NCBI GenBank assembly: GCA_029379385.1
Contig: CM055611.1
Span: 21,976,092 to 22,040,091 of the forward strand
Length of the DNA stretch: 64,000 nt
Reading direction: 5' to 3'
Origin: Quillaja saponaria
Taxonomy: Eukaryota > Streptophyta > Magnoliopsida > Fabales > Quillajaceae
Shown: in pieces, positions 40,671 to 52,500 of the stretch
How positions within the stretch are numbered: the stretch's first letter is position 1
Layout: every line of letters begins with the position of its first letter
Program-made: the position numbers and the translations under genes
The notes under the pieces: model-generated
Told to the model about the DNA's origin: nothing
Databases searched by the model: none
The model's input: the letters and a program-made list of their open reading frames with translations, nothing else

Positions 40671-41249
40671 TCAGAGCTCGTTTTTAGGTTCTGTTCCTGT
40701 TTCAGATGACAAGCTCTTCTTCAATTTCTCTTTTGTCTTCTGCACCATTTCACTTGCTACTTTAGCTGCTGATTTTGCAGAATCCTCCAATGTTCCTTTT
40801 GTTTTTCCTGTACTTTTGGCAATAGCTTCTTTCGCCTTCTCTCCAGCTCCTCCATCTATACTGGGTTGGGCTTCATGCTCTCCTCTAAAACTAAGTTAAA
40901 CCCATTGACCAAAACAGGGAATGTTATTGTTATGCATACAATACATTCAATATACAGCAATTGGAACAAAAAGGGTACATATTGGTGATGAAGCTTACTC
41001 TATACTTGGAGGAAAGAAGTAGGCATGCGCTTGGCTGATGAGCGTCTTAAACCCGTTCCGCTGCCTTGTGCTTGTACCAGAAATTGAGGGGATAATAGAA
41101 TTCACACTTCTCAATCTTTCCATGAAAGATGGTTTCCTTTTCTGGTCTTCCAGGTTTTTTTGTTGTCCTTCTTCATATCCAACAGTAGTAAATGGCAAGC
41201 TGAGGAACAGGCAAAGCAAGAAAATAGCATAGCCACCAACTTTATCCAT
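40671..41249 (-). CDS. Small protein with signal peptide and LEA-like tail
   Basis: Two coding exons on minus (40999-41249 and 40671-40884) join in phase to give 154 residues. Residues 1-24 form a classical signal peptide or anchor (VGGYAIFLLCLFLSLPFTTVG). The middle is basic and Ser-rich (RLRSVNSIIPSISG). The C-terminal 60 residues are Lys/Ala/Glu/Thr-rich without Pro (EKAKEAIAKSTGKTKGTLED, then AAKVASEMVQKTKEKLKKSL), resembling the amphipathic repeats of LEA group 3-type proteins. A secreted or ER-lumen stress-type protein is possible but is inference only; no named family is claimed. Confidence 0.75.
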
Positions 41250-42498
41250 ATTTATGCAGAGGAATGTTACTTCCTCCTGTGCTAGCTAGATCACAGAGAC
41301 ACAGAAAGAGTATTAAAACAAACTAACGGAGCTTTTCTTTTTATTGTTTGCCCCAAACACGTGGCTTCTCATGGTGCTTGCAGGTTTACACGTGTTTGAG
41401 TCTTGAGACCCATTACAGCAATTCTTCTTCATAAAAAGAGAAATCATTTGTCATCTCGATAAACAAACGGATTCTCGGCACGTTGGCAGGGATTCTATAA
41501 AAAGTATTACACGTTGATCATTGTAAGAGGATGTGGTTTTCATTGAAGAAATGGTAAGTCATAAAATTATAGTCATGAAGAACAACATAAGCCCACATGA
41601 TTGAATTACGAGGCTGGATAAGTGAGAAAGAAGCTAAAGATGATCAAATATTAGACTGAACTTTAGGATTAAAAAATAATAATAATAATAATAATTAAAA
41701 ATAATTAAAAGAATATGAAACTTATACCTTGCTTATTATAGGATATGAATTTTTTTTAAAAGCAAGGCCGTGTAATTAAGTTTTTTGTATTAATAAAAAA
41801 TCATTTCAATAATTGTAAATCAATTGTTGAGAACAATATATATGAATATTGAATCTGTTGTTACAAAATACCTGCTTAACTCCCAACAATTCAATATAAA
41901 AATCTAAACACCTCACATTGTGTCTTCTCTAAAGCTCAAAAGATATGATGCATGAGGAATAGAAAGAGAAAACCCTTTGATTTTGATTAATCTGTCTGTC
42001 TCATGAGCTGTAACCATAATCCCAGCTAATAGGTATAAACAACTTACACAATAGACTTGAATCACATTCTGTAGAATCCATTTTTAAACTTTCCTTACTG
42101 CCTATGTTTACATTCATAAAATAAGTACTATAGTGCGGCATCTCCTTAGCTCCATTGGTAGAAAAAAATGAAGACGCAAATTATGGTTTGAAAATTTTGA
42201 ATGCAGACGTTGATACTATTTTGCAAACGCATACAACATACAACTACATTGGTAGCGAAAAATGAAAAATATATCACAACATACAACTACAGTTATGTTA
42301 GACTTTACATCAATGTAACTTGTTTCTGCAATTGATTTTGATGAAGCTTGACATACCAAGCTACTTAAAGCCATTTCATATTAATATTTTGTTATAACCC
42401 GATAAAGAAAAATAGAGTTCTAGACATAATATATAAATTTTTATTATAAAATAATAAATATGTAAACGAATTAATTAAACAGCGATATAATTAAATAT
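41250..42498. other. Intergenic, no gene seen
   Basis: The first 100 bases are the promoter/5' UTR of the signal-peptide gene; an ACGTG-containing stretch (CACGTGGC, about 41359) could be a G-box. The rest is AT-rich without ORFs. A 60-bp segment at about 42172-42232 recurs at about 46082-46144. Confidence 0.45.
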
Positions 42499-45400
42499 GT
42501 TATACCCCGATATATTAGAGTATATTTTAAAATTTGGTGTATAAATTTATTGTTGGGAAGTAAATAAAATTGTGAATCAAGAAAAATGAAGTCAATAGAT
42601 TTATTCGCATAAATAAATTAAATTAGAGTAAGTAAATACAAGAATATATATATAAATATATAACTACTAAGGATTAATATCAACCACACATTTTCTTAAT
42701 CAATTGACTTGGATGGACTTGGACTTCTTGCTGTCTTGATCCCAGTTTTTCTCCTGTTTTTTTCTTCCTTCACCACCATATTTGTCTCTAGAGAATTATG
42801 CACTTTTCTTGTTCTACCCATGGAACCAACCTAGCCTTCTACCTTTCTCATTTCTGTTGTGTTTTTGCTTCTAGTTTTACTCCTCCTCCCCTGTTTTCAG
42901 CCTCCATGTAAAACACCCTTGAAGGTGTTCACTTGGTAGCTTACTTCTTGGAAAATTTTCCACCTTGCCATAATCAATCTTGTTTCCTCCTGCAAGTTTG
43001 GTGGCAACAGTTCCCTTGGTTGTCGTGGCTTCCTCTATTTACTGCTCTTACCCTTGTTATTCGAGAGGTATGGCTTCCTTTTGACTATTTAGTTGTGGTA
43101 GGAACGGATTAGGGGGTGGATTTGAGTAGTGGTTGAATGGGTGTGTAATAATTTAGTTTGTGGCAAGCTTGGTACTGAGCTACCATCCCCTATTTTAGGG
43201 CAGCAGCTTGGTCATTCTTGTTCACCTTTTTAGTTAGCTTAAAGGTTGTTTTAAGGGTGAATTAAGCTTGTGGAAGGTGGGAGAGCAAGGAGGAAAAGTG
43301 CATAAAATTTTTCCTCCCTTGTCGTGAGTTTTTTTTTTGAGAATTGGAGTAAGTGTTAGTCGATGACTCTTGGTGAAAAAAAAATTCTGCACCTTTGAAG
43401 TTAGCCAGAAAAGTGAAATTGATGGTTGGAATGATGTCATTTGTAGCTTGCAGGTGGTAAAATTGTTTGATTGAGGAGGAGATTTTGGGAGTGAAATATG
43501 TATGTTGATGTTAGAATGGTATGAATCATGTTTGTATAAAAGCTAAAGAATTAGTTTAGGTGAGTTAGTTGTAATCCCTTTAAATTGAATTAAGAATCTT
43601 GAAACAAGAAAATTGATGGATTAAGGTAAAATAATGGAGGATTAATAAGAGTTATTTTAACTCTTCCTAATTTAAATGAGTAGTAGTTTGTAAATGATTA
43701 AGATAACTTTAAAACTAGTGTGGGAATTATTGGTAATGTGAAATTAATGTAGTGTGTTAATTAAATTGGGATAGATATAGAGATATACATACACATTAAG
43801 GGAAATAATTTATGCACACAAGGTATTTGATAAAATGTTTACAAGAAAACTAGTTATAACTTTTTAATTAAAACTTGGTAAATGTAAGTCTTGATGGTTA
43901 ATTGCTATTAAAATTTGAATAAAAAGTTCATCGCAAGAGCAAAGGGCTGGTTGATATGTTGAGCTAAGGATTAATGGAAGTGAGTAATGGTATGAACAAA
44001 GGAGAGTTAAGTGGTGTTGAAAGGTGCAGAGGGCAGATTTCGTGGGTGAAAGAAATTCAGTACTTTGAGTGTCTTCGGGGATGAATTAAACTAAGAGTTC
44101 AAAATATATAAAGTAGCTTAGGATCTTGAGATGATGTCTAAAAAATTTCTTAGCTTGGTTCCAAGTATGTTGTTAGTTAGAGCTATTAGACTGTGGCTAA
44201 GTCATGTAGGATTTTTAGTGAACCTGTTTTAGTATAACTAACTTTAGAGGGTTTTAAAGGTTGAATTAGAAATAGAGTTATGAATATGGAATGTTCCCAA
44301 TATCTTCATAAGAAAGAATGGAAAATTTCGTAATTTAATTCCCTAGTATGAATTTGTTTTAAGCCTTAGAGTCCGATATTGATAACTAGGAATTTGTGCA
44401 GTGCCCTATTTTTGGTTTATGTAAGGAATTGAGTGGGTTCAAAACTAATTTTAGAAAAAATTTATAAATAATAAATATATATATACTTGTCTATTAATAA
44501 ACCTGAGAAACGGAATTGGATTTTCTTTTTTCTAGAGAAAGTTATTTCAATTAACTAAGACAAAGTCGAAGCTATCAAAATTCTACGTTTTGCAGAATTT
44601 AACGCCACTTCAAACAATAAACTGTATTGATGTATAAATCTAAAAATTTCAAATGATATACCATTATAAATCTACACGTGTCTAGTATTTAATAAATTTT
44701 AACATCTTTAACTCACTTGTGTTTTCTAACTTTTTCTAATAATTTCTTTCTACCTTGTGCATTATCAAGACATCTAAAATGTCTTTTCACTATCAACCTT
44801 ATCGCATAAAGTACAATTTATACTACTTGACATATAATAGCCTAATAGAAAAACTTTCATAAAGAAACCTATACAGGTTGACATATAAGCTTAATAATTA
44901 AAATGTTATAACAATAACATTTAGGAACTAAGTTTAATTTAGAAATATGGATTTCAGTTACGGATCTTAATATGGACTTGATGAGATGGGCGAACGCAAG
45001 TGCGAGTGACGAATGAAATTAGTAAAATGTGAGTGATTAATTGTTGCCTTTAGGGGCTAGGTTACTAAGTGTAATTATATGTGTATTTGAATATACATGA
45101 TATATGAAAAATGAGCAATTACAGTATTTTAGTGATTTATTTGAATTATGTTTGTATAATATTAGTTGTCATTGATAAATGCTAACAAGGTGAGAATTTT
45201 ATGAAAAATGATTTTTATCTTCGAAATTAAAAATTCAGGTGCATCTAGGTTTTTTTGATTTTAAATCTTGAAAAAATTCTGATTATGATAAATGTTTTTA
45301 AAACTTGAGTACTCAGCCTAGGAGGGATGTATTATGCATGGAGATTATTTTGTTATGGGGGCGCGTAAATGCCTGACAGGGGATGATACTGTTATGCGGG

Positions 45401-46065
45401 GCTGGGTTACTCGTTGGCCCTTTAGTTGCTTTGCTTGATATTATTTCTCTGATTAATTTGTGATCCTGTGTATCATGTAAATTGTGACTTTATGATGATT
45501 ACAATATATACGTGTAACATGAGTTATGATATGTACAATGTTACATGATGTCCATAGGACTCGCCACTCTCTTATGAATTTTTTTTAGTAACAAGAGTTC
45601 GGTACATGGCATTGTCGAGCTTAGGACTTGACGATTGAGTATGGAAAAATATTTACAGGATCTCAGACTTGCAGTCAATGATGAAAATTTGCAGTCACAC
45701 TAGAACTATAAGGTGTCTAATTTTGGTATGATGTAAGAGTCTAGTTACTAATCTTGATTCAAATGTGGATGGAGCAGAGCTCCTTGTTGTCTTTGTTTTG
45801 TGTTAGTGTTGTGTGAAATCATGAACATAGGTGTTTGTATTTTAAGGCATGTTCCATATTGTTGGGAACCTCTCCCAAATTTTTTTAGTAACTTGTTAAC
45901 TGTTTTAAAAAATAAAATTTGACAACGAACTTCTATTTTATGGAAGTTACTTTTATCCTTTGAATGGGCCAATAGTCATGTTTGTTACTTTATTTTGACG
46001 TCAGGATTACAGAGGTTTGATTATCCAGTTTTCCGGCTAGTCATGCTTTGATGTGGGGTGTGACA
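42499..46065. mobile_element. Putative decayed long LTR (solo) or LTR-derived DNA
   Basis: The left border reads TGTTATACCCCG, and the right border reads GATGTGGGGTGTGACA. Such TGT..A.CCCC starts and GGGGTGT.ACA ends form the short terminal inverted repeats common in long LTRs of plant Ty3/gypsy chromovirus-type elements. A second TGTTATAACCCG lies about 110 bases to the left (42390). There is no gag-pol similarity inside, and the flanking pentamers do not match, so a solo LTR with lost or mutated target-site duplication is the best reading. The interval otherwise has no gene. Confidence 0.4.
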
Positions 46066-46612
46066 TATGCATTTGATTAATTGTAGACACAAATAATGGT
46101 TTAAAATTTTTGAATGTAGACATTGATACTATTTTACAAACGTATACACTAATTTAATTTTGATGACATTTTTCACGTGCTTATCTGCATATGCTGATTT
46201 ATTATTTGAGTTTGTCTTTGCACATGCAAACATGAAATATTATTTATTTTTCTAAAAAATTTATGTATATGCGTCTGCTACTTAATGTACCACTAAGTAT
46301 GCATTTACTTTTCACAAAATTAAACTTAGCCCATGTTTTTCTTCTTCTTCTTACTTTTTTTTTTTTTTTTTTTTTTGACTTCTGCAAACTTGAGCCCCTT
46401 CTCTCTCCCTTTACTAGCCTCACTTTTTGGCATTCAAACCTCTTCACCGTTGTTTAGTCTCATTCCTTATCTATCTATCTCAGTCTCACTCAAATCAAGA
46501 TTAACAAATTCATAAAAATATCATTATCTTTAATGCAAATGATGCTAGAACAATTCAACATTCAAACATCTAACAAATTATTTAAAAAAACCTGGAATCT
46601 TTTTATGATTAA
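46066..46612. other. Intergenic, no gene seen
   Basis: It contains the second copy of the 60-bp repeat (about 46082-46144), a TTC/T-rich run (46338-46377) and no recognised coding sequence. Confidence 0.5.
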
Positions 46613-46930
46613 AGTTAGAGTATATTGGGCCGAATTAGTAGATTTTAGAGCCCAACTAATGTAATTATGTAATTACCCTTAATTTAGTCTAGGTTCATTA
46701 TTCTAGAATACTCTTGACTTATGTAATAAGCTAATAATGTATTACCCTTGATTTAGTCTAGATTCATTATTCTAGAATATTTTTAGTTATCTTTGTACAA
46801 CCTATATAAATAGAACTTTTAAGGGCTTCAATTTTGAGCCCATAAGCAAGGCTTCTATTTGTATATTCAATAAGTCAATTACCATTTAGTTCAATTATTA
46901 ACTATTGGATTTCGATTTTGAATCCTAACA
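46613..46930. mobile_element. Solo LTR, Copia-like
   Basis: The roughly 318-bp segment starts (AG)TTAGAGTATATTGGGCC and ends GAATCCTAACA, consistent with TGTTAG..CTAACA termini whose first T is mutated. It has typical LTR promoter content (CCTATATAAATAG at about 46801) and a following polyadenylation-type region. No second copy, primer-binding site or coding domain is adjacent, so it is a solo LTR. A 68-bp internal tandem duplication (core TTTAGTCTAG.TTCATTATTC, near 46682 and 46750) is present. Confidence 0.65.
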
Positions 46931-47089
46931 CGAGTCGATGGAAATGTTAGACACTCAGGTTGACCTCACTCTCCATCTTGGTTTACTCACCCTCCATCTT
47001 CAAAGATTAGACATCCCTTTTTTTGTGCAAGTAGTACTCCTCCATTTTGTCACAATAATCATATAGAGTGGTACAATAATCTTTTCTTT

Positions 47090-48037
47090 TATGTCAGTGT
47101 TGGCTCAAAATCAAAACCTATACGCTTCTAATCACAAAAAGATTACAGATTGTTTAAATGTTTGAAGGGTTTAAGAATGTTGAATTGTTCTGGCATCATT
47201 TATGTTAAGGATAACGATCTTTTCATGATTGCAACATCGTTTCCAAAACTTATTGATCTTGATTTGAGTTGTCTTGAAGGTGAAAATAAGCCAACCTTGA
47301 AATTACTGATCTGAGCAACTAAGAAAGTTGAGGTTATGTTAAAGTTGGAAAAAATCAATTTTTCTATGCACATTTTTCTCTCAAAAAAGGCATTAAAAAA
47401 AATTTGCCAACACTTTTTACCAGTTTGACATATTGGCCTCATAGATTGTCCTTAGATAACACCTGAAGATATTGCCAATGGCTTAACAAATACAATAGAT
47501 TTAATTTCTTAGGAATGAGACATATTTCTACTTAACATTTTGCTTCCTTCAAGTCCTTAAAGTCACTTGAAGTTTCTAAATCTTCACTTGAAGATGATTT
47601 GTTACATTGCTTAAGGAGCATTGAACTTCAGTTGACAACTCTGATATTAAGTGATTGTGAAAAGCTTAAGTTATCATGATATTCTATCTTTGTTGGGTAG
47701 CTTTCAATTTCTTTGATTCCTAAACTTAGAGAGAATTGATATCTAACACACTTATTTCTTTGTTACCTAAGAATGAATACATTTGCTCTTTGAAGATGCT
47801 CAAATGTGTTTATTTTATTTATTTATTTTTTTTATGATGAGAATTTTAATTTTTAAGGGTCTCTTAAAGAATTTGGTGGATGTTTTTTAGGTATAACGAG
47901 TCTGAAATTACATTGCTAATACTAAAGTACAATCAACCTACAACATTGAAATTGAATTATCCAATTCTAATTTTTATGGCCTAATTCCTATGATCTAAAT
48001 CGACCATTAATATTTTTAGCAAAAAAATTAAGAAAAT
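47090..48037 (+). pseudogene. Decayed LRR (F-box/LRR-type) gene, left part
   Basis: Several in-frame patches read as leucine-rich repeats of the plant FBXL type. At about 47158-47280 the patch is LKGLRMLNCSGIIYV followed by LFMIATSFPKLIDLDLSCLE; at about 47555-47670 it is KSLEVSKSSLEDDLLHCLRS followed by LTTLILSDCEKL. Between them are stops and frame changes, and no start or F-box is visible. The sequence is interrupted at 48038-51793 by an LTR retrotransposon. It is a pseudogene; the parental family is inferred from repeat shape only. Confidence 0.6.
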
Positions 48038-49929
48038 GAACCTGTTAATGTCAGATTTGTTCGAGCTAGAGACCTAGCAAAGTGGTCTTCTCAATACCTT
48101 CTCCTACACTCATTCTTCGATAAACCTGCGGAGGTGGTCCTGAAGACCTATCAGCACTCCGAAGCTCAAGTTAGTATATAGAGAGATAAGGGGAGAGCTA
48201 TAAAAATAAGTATAGAGAGAATGAGTTTTTAGAAAAAGTGAACTAAAGTGTGAAGGCTTGTATTTGTAGGTCCTTTGTTGGGCCTGGGCTTTTTGGGCTT
48301 GAGTTAATATTTATATTAACATAAGTCTCCCAAAAACAAGTTCGAGGAATGAAGTGATTCGGACTTGAAGTCAACTGAAGGTACAACCACATAGTGATAA
48401 TTGAGTTTTTTCTTAGCGGACGAGCTTTTAGCTCCAAGCCTTGCAACGAGGTGAGCTCGTGCTTCTAACTTCCTTTGTCTCGGGCTGTAAAATTTCCCTG
48501 CAACTACAATCAAATAGTTGATTTCAAAAGAACATTCGTTAGGCACATATGAGGGTAAAACTTGTAATAATATGTTTTATGATTAAAAATCATGTAGTAC
48601 AATATAGGGAATATGATGCAATTACTCGACCAGGGTGCATAAGGCGTTCCCACTACTATTGGCTAGGGTGAAAACCTGTATTAAAGGATATGTTTAGAGT
48701 TTATGTAATGTCTGCCATGTTCTCGAACCGTTAAAATGGCGAAGGCCAAATTGAAATCTCTTCGTGCCATGAGAATGGCTAGGATGAGGTCGAAGTTGCC
48801 AAGTTATAAGTTGAGTTTTATCTTTGAAGATTGCTTGTTCGGATCAGTAGCCCATTCTATGAACCTGCAACCTGTCTTATCTTGTTAAAACGTTAAATTT
48901 CTCATATAATATAACTATGACAGATGATAATAATGTAAAGGCGAGCTATGTGCTCTGAGTACCCTTTGTCATGTTTTATATATGTCTGTAACTTTTATAT
49001 TTACCATGCTTAGTTGGTATGAAGATGGGAGAACTAACTTGAGGTCGTGTTGCCCAAAATGGAACTCTTTGGCTCTCAGTGTCAATAAAAATACATGCAC
49101 TTGCAAATTTATGCAGTTTATAAGTAATTAATTCATAATTTATATACCTTGATTAGTTATTCGTCAGGTTATCCAGGTTCTATGAGGTCAGGCTCGTTAT
49201 GAACTTCTGATTTTCTTCATCCAGTCCCATATAGGGCATACGGGTTCCACTAGGTCGAACTTGTTATAAGTAAGTACCTTTGGAGATTTATATATTCGAG
49301 CGTGAACTTATAGAGTTGGACATCGTAGCCAATCCTACCAACTTCTCAGGGCTCCACCCTACCGGCATGGGGTTCGGCCTTTAACGTCCGTAGGTGGGAG
49401 TACTTCCTTGTACTTTACACTTCCTACGGACAAACTTGGGGTTGGCTCGAACCGCAGGGTTATGGCCTTGTGACCTCTCTTACCAGCACCGCGAGCACCA
49501 CGGGAGGTCGAGTTCCCTATCGAGGCCATTGTTCGACCAGGTGAACCTTGACCATTTTTTTCCCACGAGGTTTTGACAAAACTCTTTAATTGGTTATAAG
49601 GGTCCATGCCTCTCCCATTCTACTTCGCTGATAAGAATTTTCTGTAACTATGGCCGAACATGCAATCTTAACAGAAGATTCATTAGCCGCATATGATGGT
49701 AAACATGTAATAACGTGCTTTTGGATAAATATGCAATAATATGTCAAAAATATAGTGTGGTTACCTAACCATGTTGCCTTAGGCAATCAATTGACATTTT
49801 GATCTCGACTATAAAATGTAGGATGTAGGCGAGGTGAATTACTGGTCCACTATGCCTAAGATGCCAATTACTTTGTTAAGTGAGCGATCGGCTCATCTTT
49901 GTGATGACCCCACAATTATGGTGTTTTAG

Positions 49930-50850
49930 GCGAGCTCATGAATCTTTAGTGAATAATTTAATATCTTCAAGATTTGGAATATTTTAGTTGTTGATTAACA
50001 TGTAATCAAGCAATTAAGCGGATATAAATTGAGCTAAGTATACAATTCTAGGCGATTCGTATGTAGATACAAACTTGACAAGAAATTCTATAAAAACATG
50101 GAAGCTCGCAGGCAATTTGTGTAAAATTTATAAAGTTTTAGGCCATTTAAAGAATTTAAGCCTTATATACAATTTCCTAACATCATTTAGGTCTTTTATA
50201 TGATAATATAAGATCCTGAGATCTATTATGCAATTATTCTTAAGCTTTTAGGCAAATAATATAGCCTTTGGGGGGCATATTTGAAAATATGAAATTATTG
50301 TGGTATTTCTATAAATTATTGAAATCTCAGGCCAATTATGCAATAATCAAAAGACATTGCCGATTATGAAAAAACTAAAATATTAGGGCCAAAATTATAA
50401 ATTTCTAACATATTGGGCCATAGTGAAATTATGTAGACTAAGGGGCATAATTGTTATTATACTAAATATTCTGGCCAAATGTGAATTATATAGATTTATT
50501 GGCCTCATTTGTATATTGTCCTAAGATTTGGACCTAAACTTGTAAATACACAAGGTTTTGAACCAATATCGAAAAGAAATAACAATTATGGTCATTTTGG
50601 CAAACACATAAAAATTGTGCCTCTTTTGTAAGAATGTAAAAATTTTTAAGGTGATTCCATAAATACAGAAAGATGTGGACAAATATGGTAATCAGTAAAA
50701 TACTTAGGCCATTGTGAAAACTATATTAAATATTAGGCCCAAAATGTGAATTTGTAAAAGTTTTGAGCCGATAATGTAAACATCTTAAAATGTTAGGCAC
50801 GTTTTAGAATATATGAAATAACCGGGGCTGAATTGCAATAGGATAAACTT
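49930..50850. repeat. Degenerate AT-rich repeat field in the LTR element
   Basis: This is a roughly 900-bp stretch in which a loose motif (T)AGGCCAAAAT..GTGAAATTATA..AAATTTT recurs about every 30-50 bases with strong divergence, for example near 50330, 50390, 50420, 50470, 50705 and 50735. It is probably an old, expanded tandem array and is non-coding. Confidence 0.55.
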
Positions 50851-50879
50851 GGTTGAGCTGGCCTTGGGCCGGAGTTGGG

Positions 50880-51385
50880 CTTATGGGCTGAGGTGGACCT
50901 GAGCTCGAGTTGCTGGACTGGACGACTTGCTGCATTGGACGAGCTGATAACCTAGTTGAGCTACTATCTTGGACAAGCTACTACCCTTAGACAAGCTGAT
51001 GACCTAGTTGAGTTGCTGTCTTGGACTAGCTACTACATCTTGGACGAGCTGTTGCCCTTGAGACAAGTTACTAGTCTGGACGACCTGCTATCTCTTGGAC
51101 GAGCTGTTGCATTGGACAAGCTGTAGAGCCATAGACGAGCTGGTGACCTAGACGAGTTGCTGGAAGAGCTAGTATGTCCTAGATGAGCTGGTGTCTTAGA
51201 CATGCTGCTGGTTTACACGTGCTGGTGACTTGGAAGACCTGCTGTCCAGGATGAGCTGGTGTCTTGGATGAGCTAGTGACCTAGACTACTTGATGTCCTG
51301 GACAAGTTGGTGTACTGGATAACCTGCTGTCCTGGACGAGCTACTATCCTGTACAAGCTGGTAACCTACACAACTTATTGTCCTG
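50880..51385. repeat. 18-bp-type minisatellite in the LTR element
   Basis: More than 20 degenerate copies of a unit close to CTGGACGAGCTGCTGTCC run from about 50880 to 51385, many with period 18 or multiples of about 18. The block is much more GC-rich than its surroundings. Two of the three frames stay open for parts of it, but there are stops, so no protein is claimed. Confidence 0.8.
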
Positions 51386-51793
51386 GGTTTTCAGCTGAGC
51401 TTTTAGAGGTTTCCCTGTGAGATCTTCAGGTGCTATACTGTGTTCAAGCTAGAGAGTTGTGTGAAATCAAGAAACCCAAATTATATGGATTTCTCACGGA
51501 CGGCGCCAATGTTAATGTCGGATTTGTCCGAGTTGGAGAATAGGCGAGGTGGTCTTCTCAATACCTTTTCCTACACTCATTTTTCGGTAGACCTGCAGAG
51601 ATGGTCCAAGAGACCTGTCAGCACTTCAGAAGCTCAAGTCAATATATAAAGAGATAAGGGGAGAGCTATAAAAATAAGTATAGAGAGAATGAATTTTTAG
51701 AGAAAGTGAACTAAAATGTGAAACTTATATTTGTAAGATCTTTGTTGGATCTGAGTTTGTTGAGCTTGAGTTAATATTTGTATTAACAGAACC

Positions 51794-52500
51794 ATTAATA
51801 TCCTTTATTTTCAAAACTTGTGAATTAATTCAAATAAAAAATGAGGTAAAAATTGAAACAAGTAAATCAATCACACTCTAGTCACTAGAAATTAGAATAT
51901 TAGAGGAATTGGACATAATATGCACTGAATGTAATTGAAATTTTCTATAGATATATTCAGAGTTTTGCAGGTTGCGTGGAACCATCTTGATTGAAAGAAA
52001 TTGTTGTACAAAACTGAAATGCGCAACTTCATTAACTCCTGAAAGAAGCGTTTGTGAGAAAATTGGAGATGAAAATTTGAAACAATAGTTATAATTGGTA
52101 GAGAGAAAGATGGCTGTAGTAAGCAATTTAGTCACTATAAATAATCAGGATTACAAAATTAGTTTTATAAAGAAGCAAGCTTTTGTTGGAATAAAATTGT
52201 ATTGGTTCTAAGCACTTTCCCATTATATTTTCTTTTCATCTTCTCTGTATTTTGTCCTTCAGTTCATTAGAATGGGGATATACCAAGAACCCACAATGTC
52301 ATTATGGAGTGGTCAATTGCCCAGCCTAAAGAAATACTTAGACTAAATCTCTCCTTCAGCTTGCCTAATCTGCAAATCGTTTCAACTCTTGACTTCTCAT
52401 TACCTGCCACAATAAGAAACATATTAGATAGGATAAATAAATTTTTTTACTATCAATCATCGTTGTTAAAAGAAATAATTATTTTTTTGTTGGTTTAGAT
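51794..52500 (+). pseudogene. Right flank of the interrupted LRR pseudogene
   Basis: This is DNA directly to the right of the LTR element. A patch at about 52335-52400 reads LRLNLSFSLPNLQIVSTLDF, LRR-like, in the same direction as the left fragment, and a Cys-rich patch (ERNCCTKLKC) lies near 51990. The similarity is weak; continuity with 47090-48037 is inferred from strand and position. Confidence 0.35.

Larger units (their letters stand above)
48043..51788 (-). mobile_element. Non-autonomous LTR retrotransposon, gypsy-like, complete
   Basis: Two direct LTRs of equal length (48043-48321 and 51510-51788, 279 bp each) both begin TGTTAATGTC and end ATTAACA. A perfect 5-bp target-site duplication GAACC lies on both sides (48038-48042 and 51789-51793). 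On minus, the bases just inside the right LTR are TTGGCGCCGTCCGTGAGAA, a primer-binding-site type common in plant Ty3/gypsy elements; just inside the left LTR is GTTTTTGGGAGACTTA, a plausible polypurine tract. LTR sequence on minus includes CTTGAGCTTCGGAGTGC, a motif seen in plant gypsy LTRs. The 3.2-kb interior has no gag-pol, only a possible 82-codon ORF (49359-49607) and two repeat fields. It needs enzymes in trans (LARD-like). Confidence 0.9.

Noticed and set aside
46333..46515. Phe-rich plus-strand and Lys-rich minus-strand ORFs
   Set aside because: They are translations of a T/TTC homopolymer tract.
49359..49607. Possible gag remnant of 82 codons in the LTR element
   Set aside because: It has no recognisable gag, zinc-knuckle or protease motif and is short; kept only as a note within the element.
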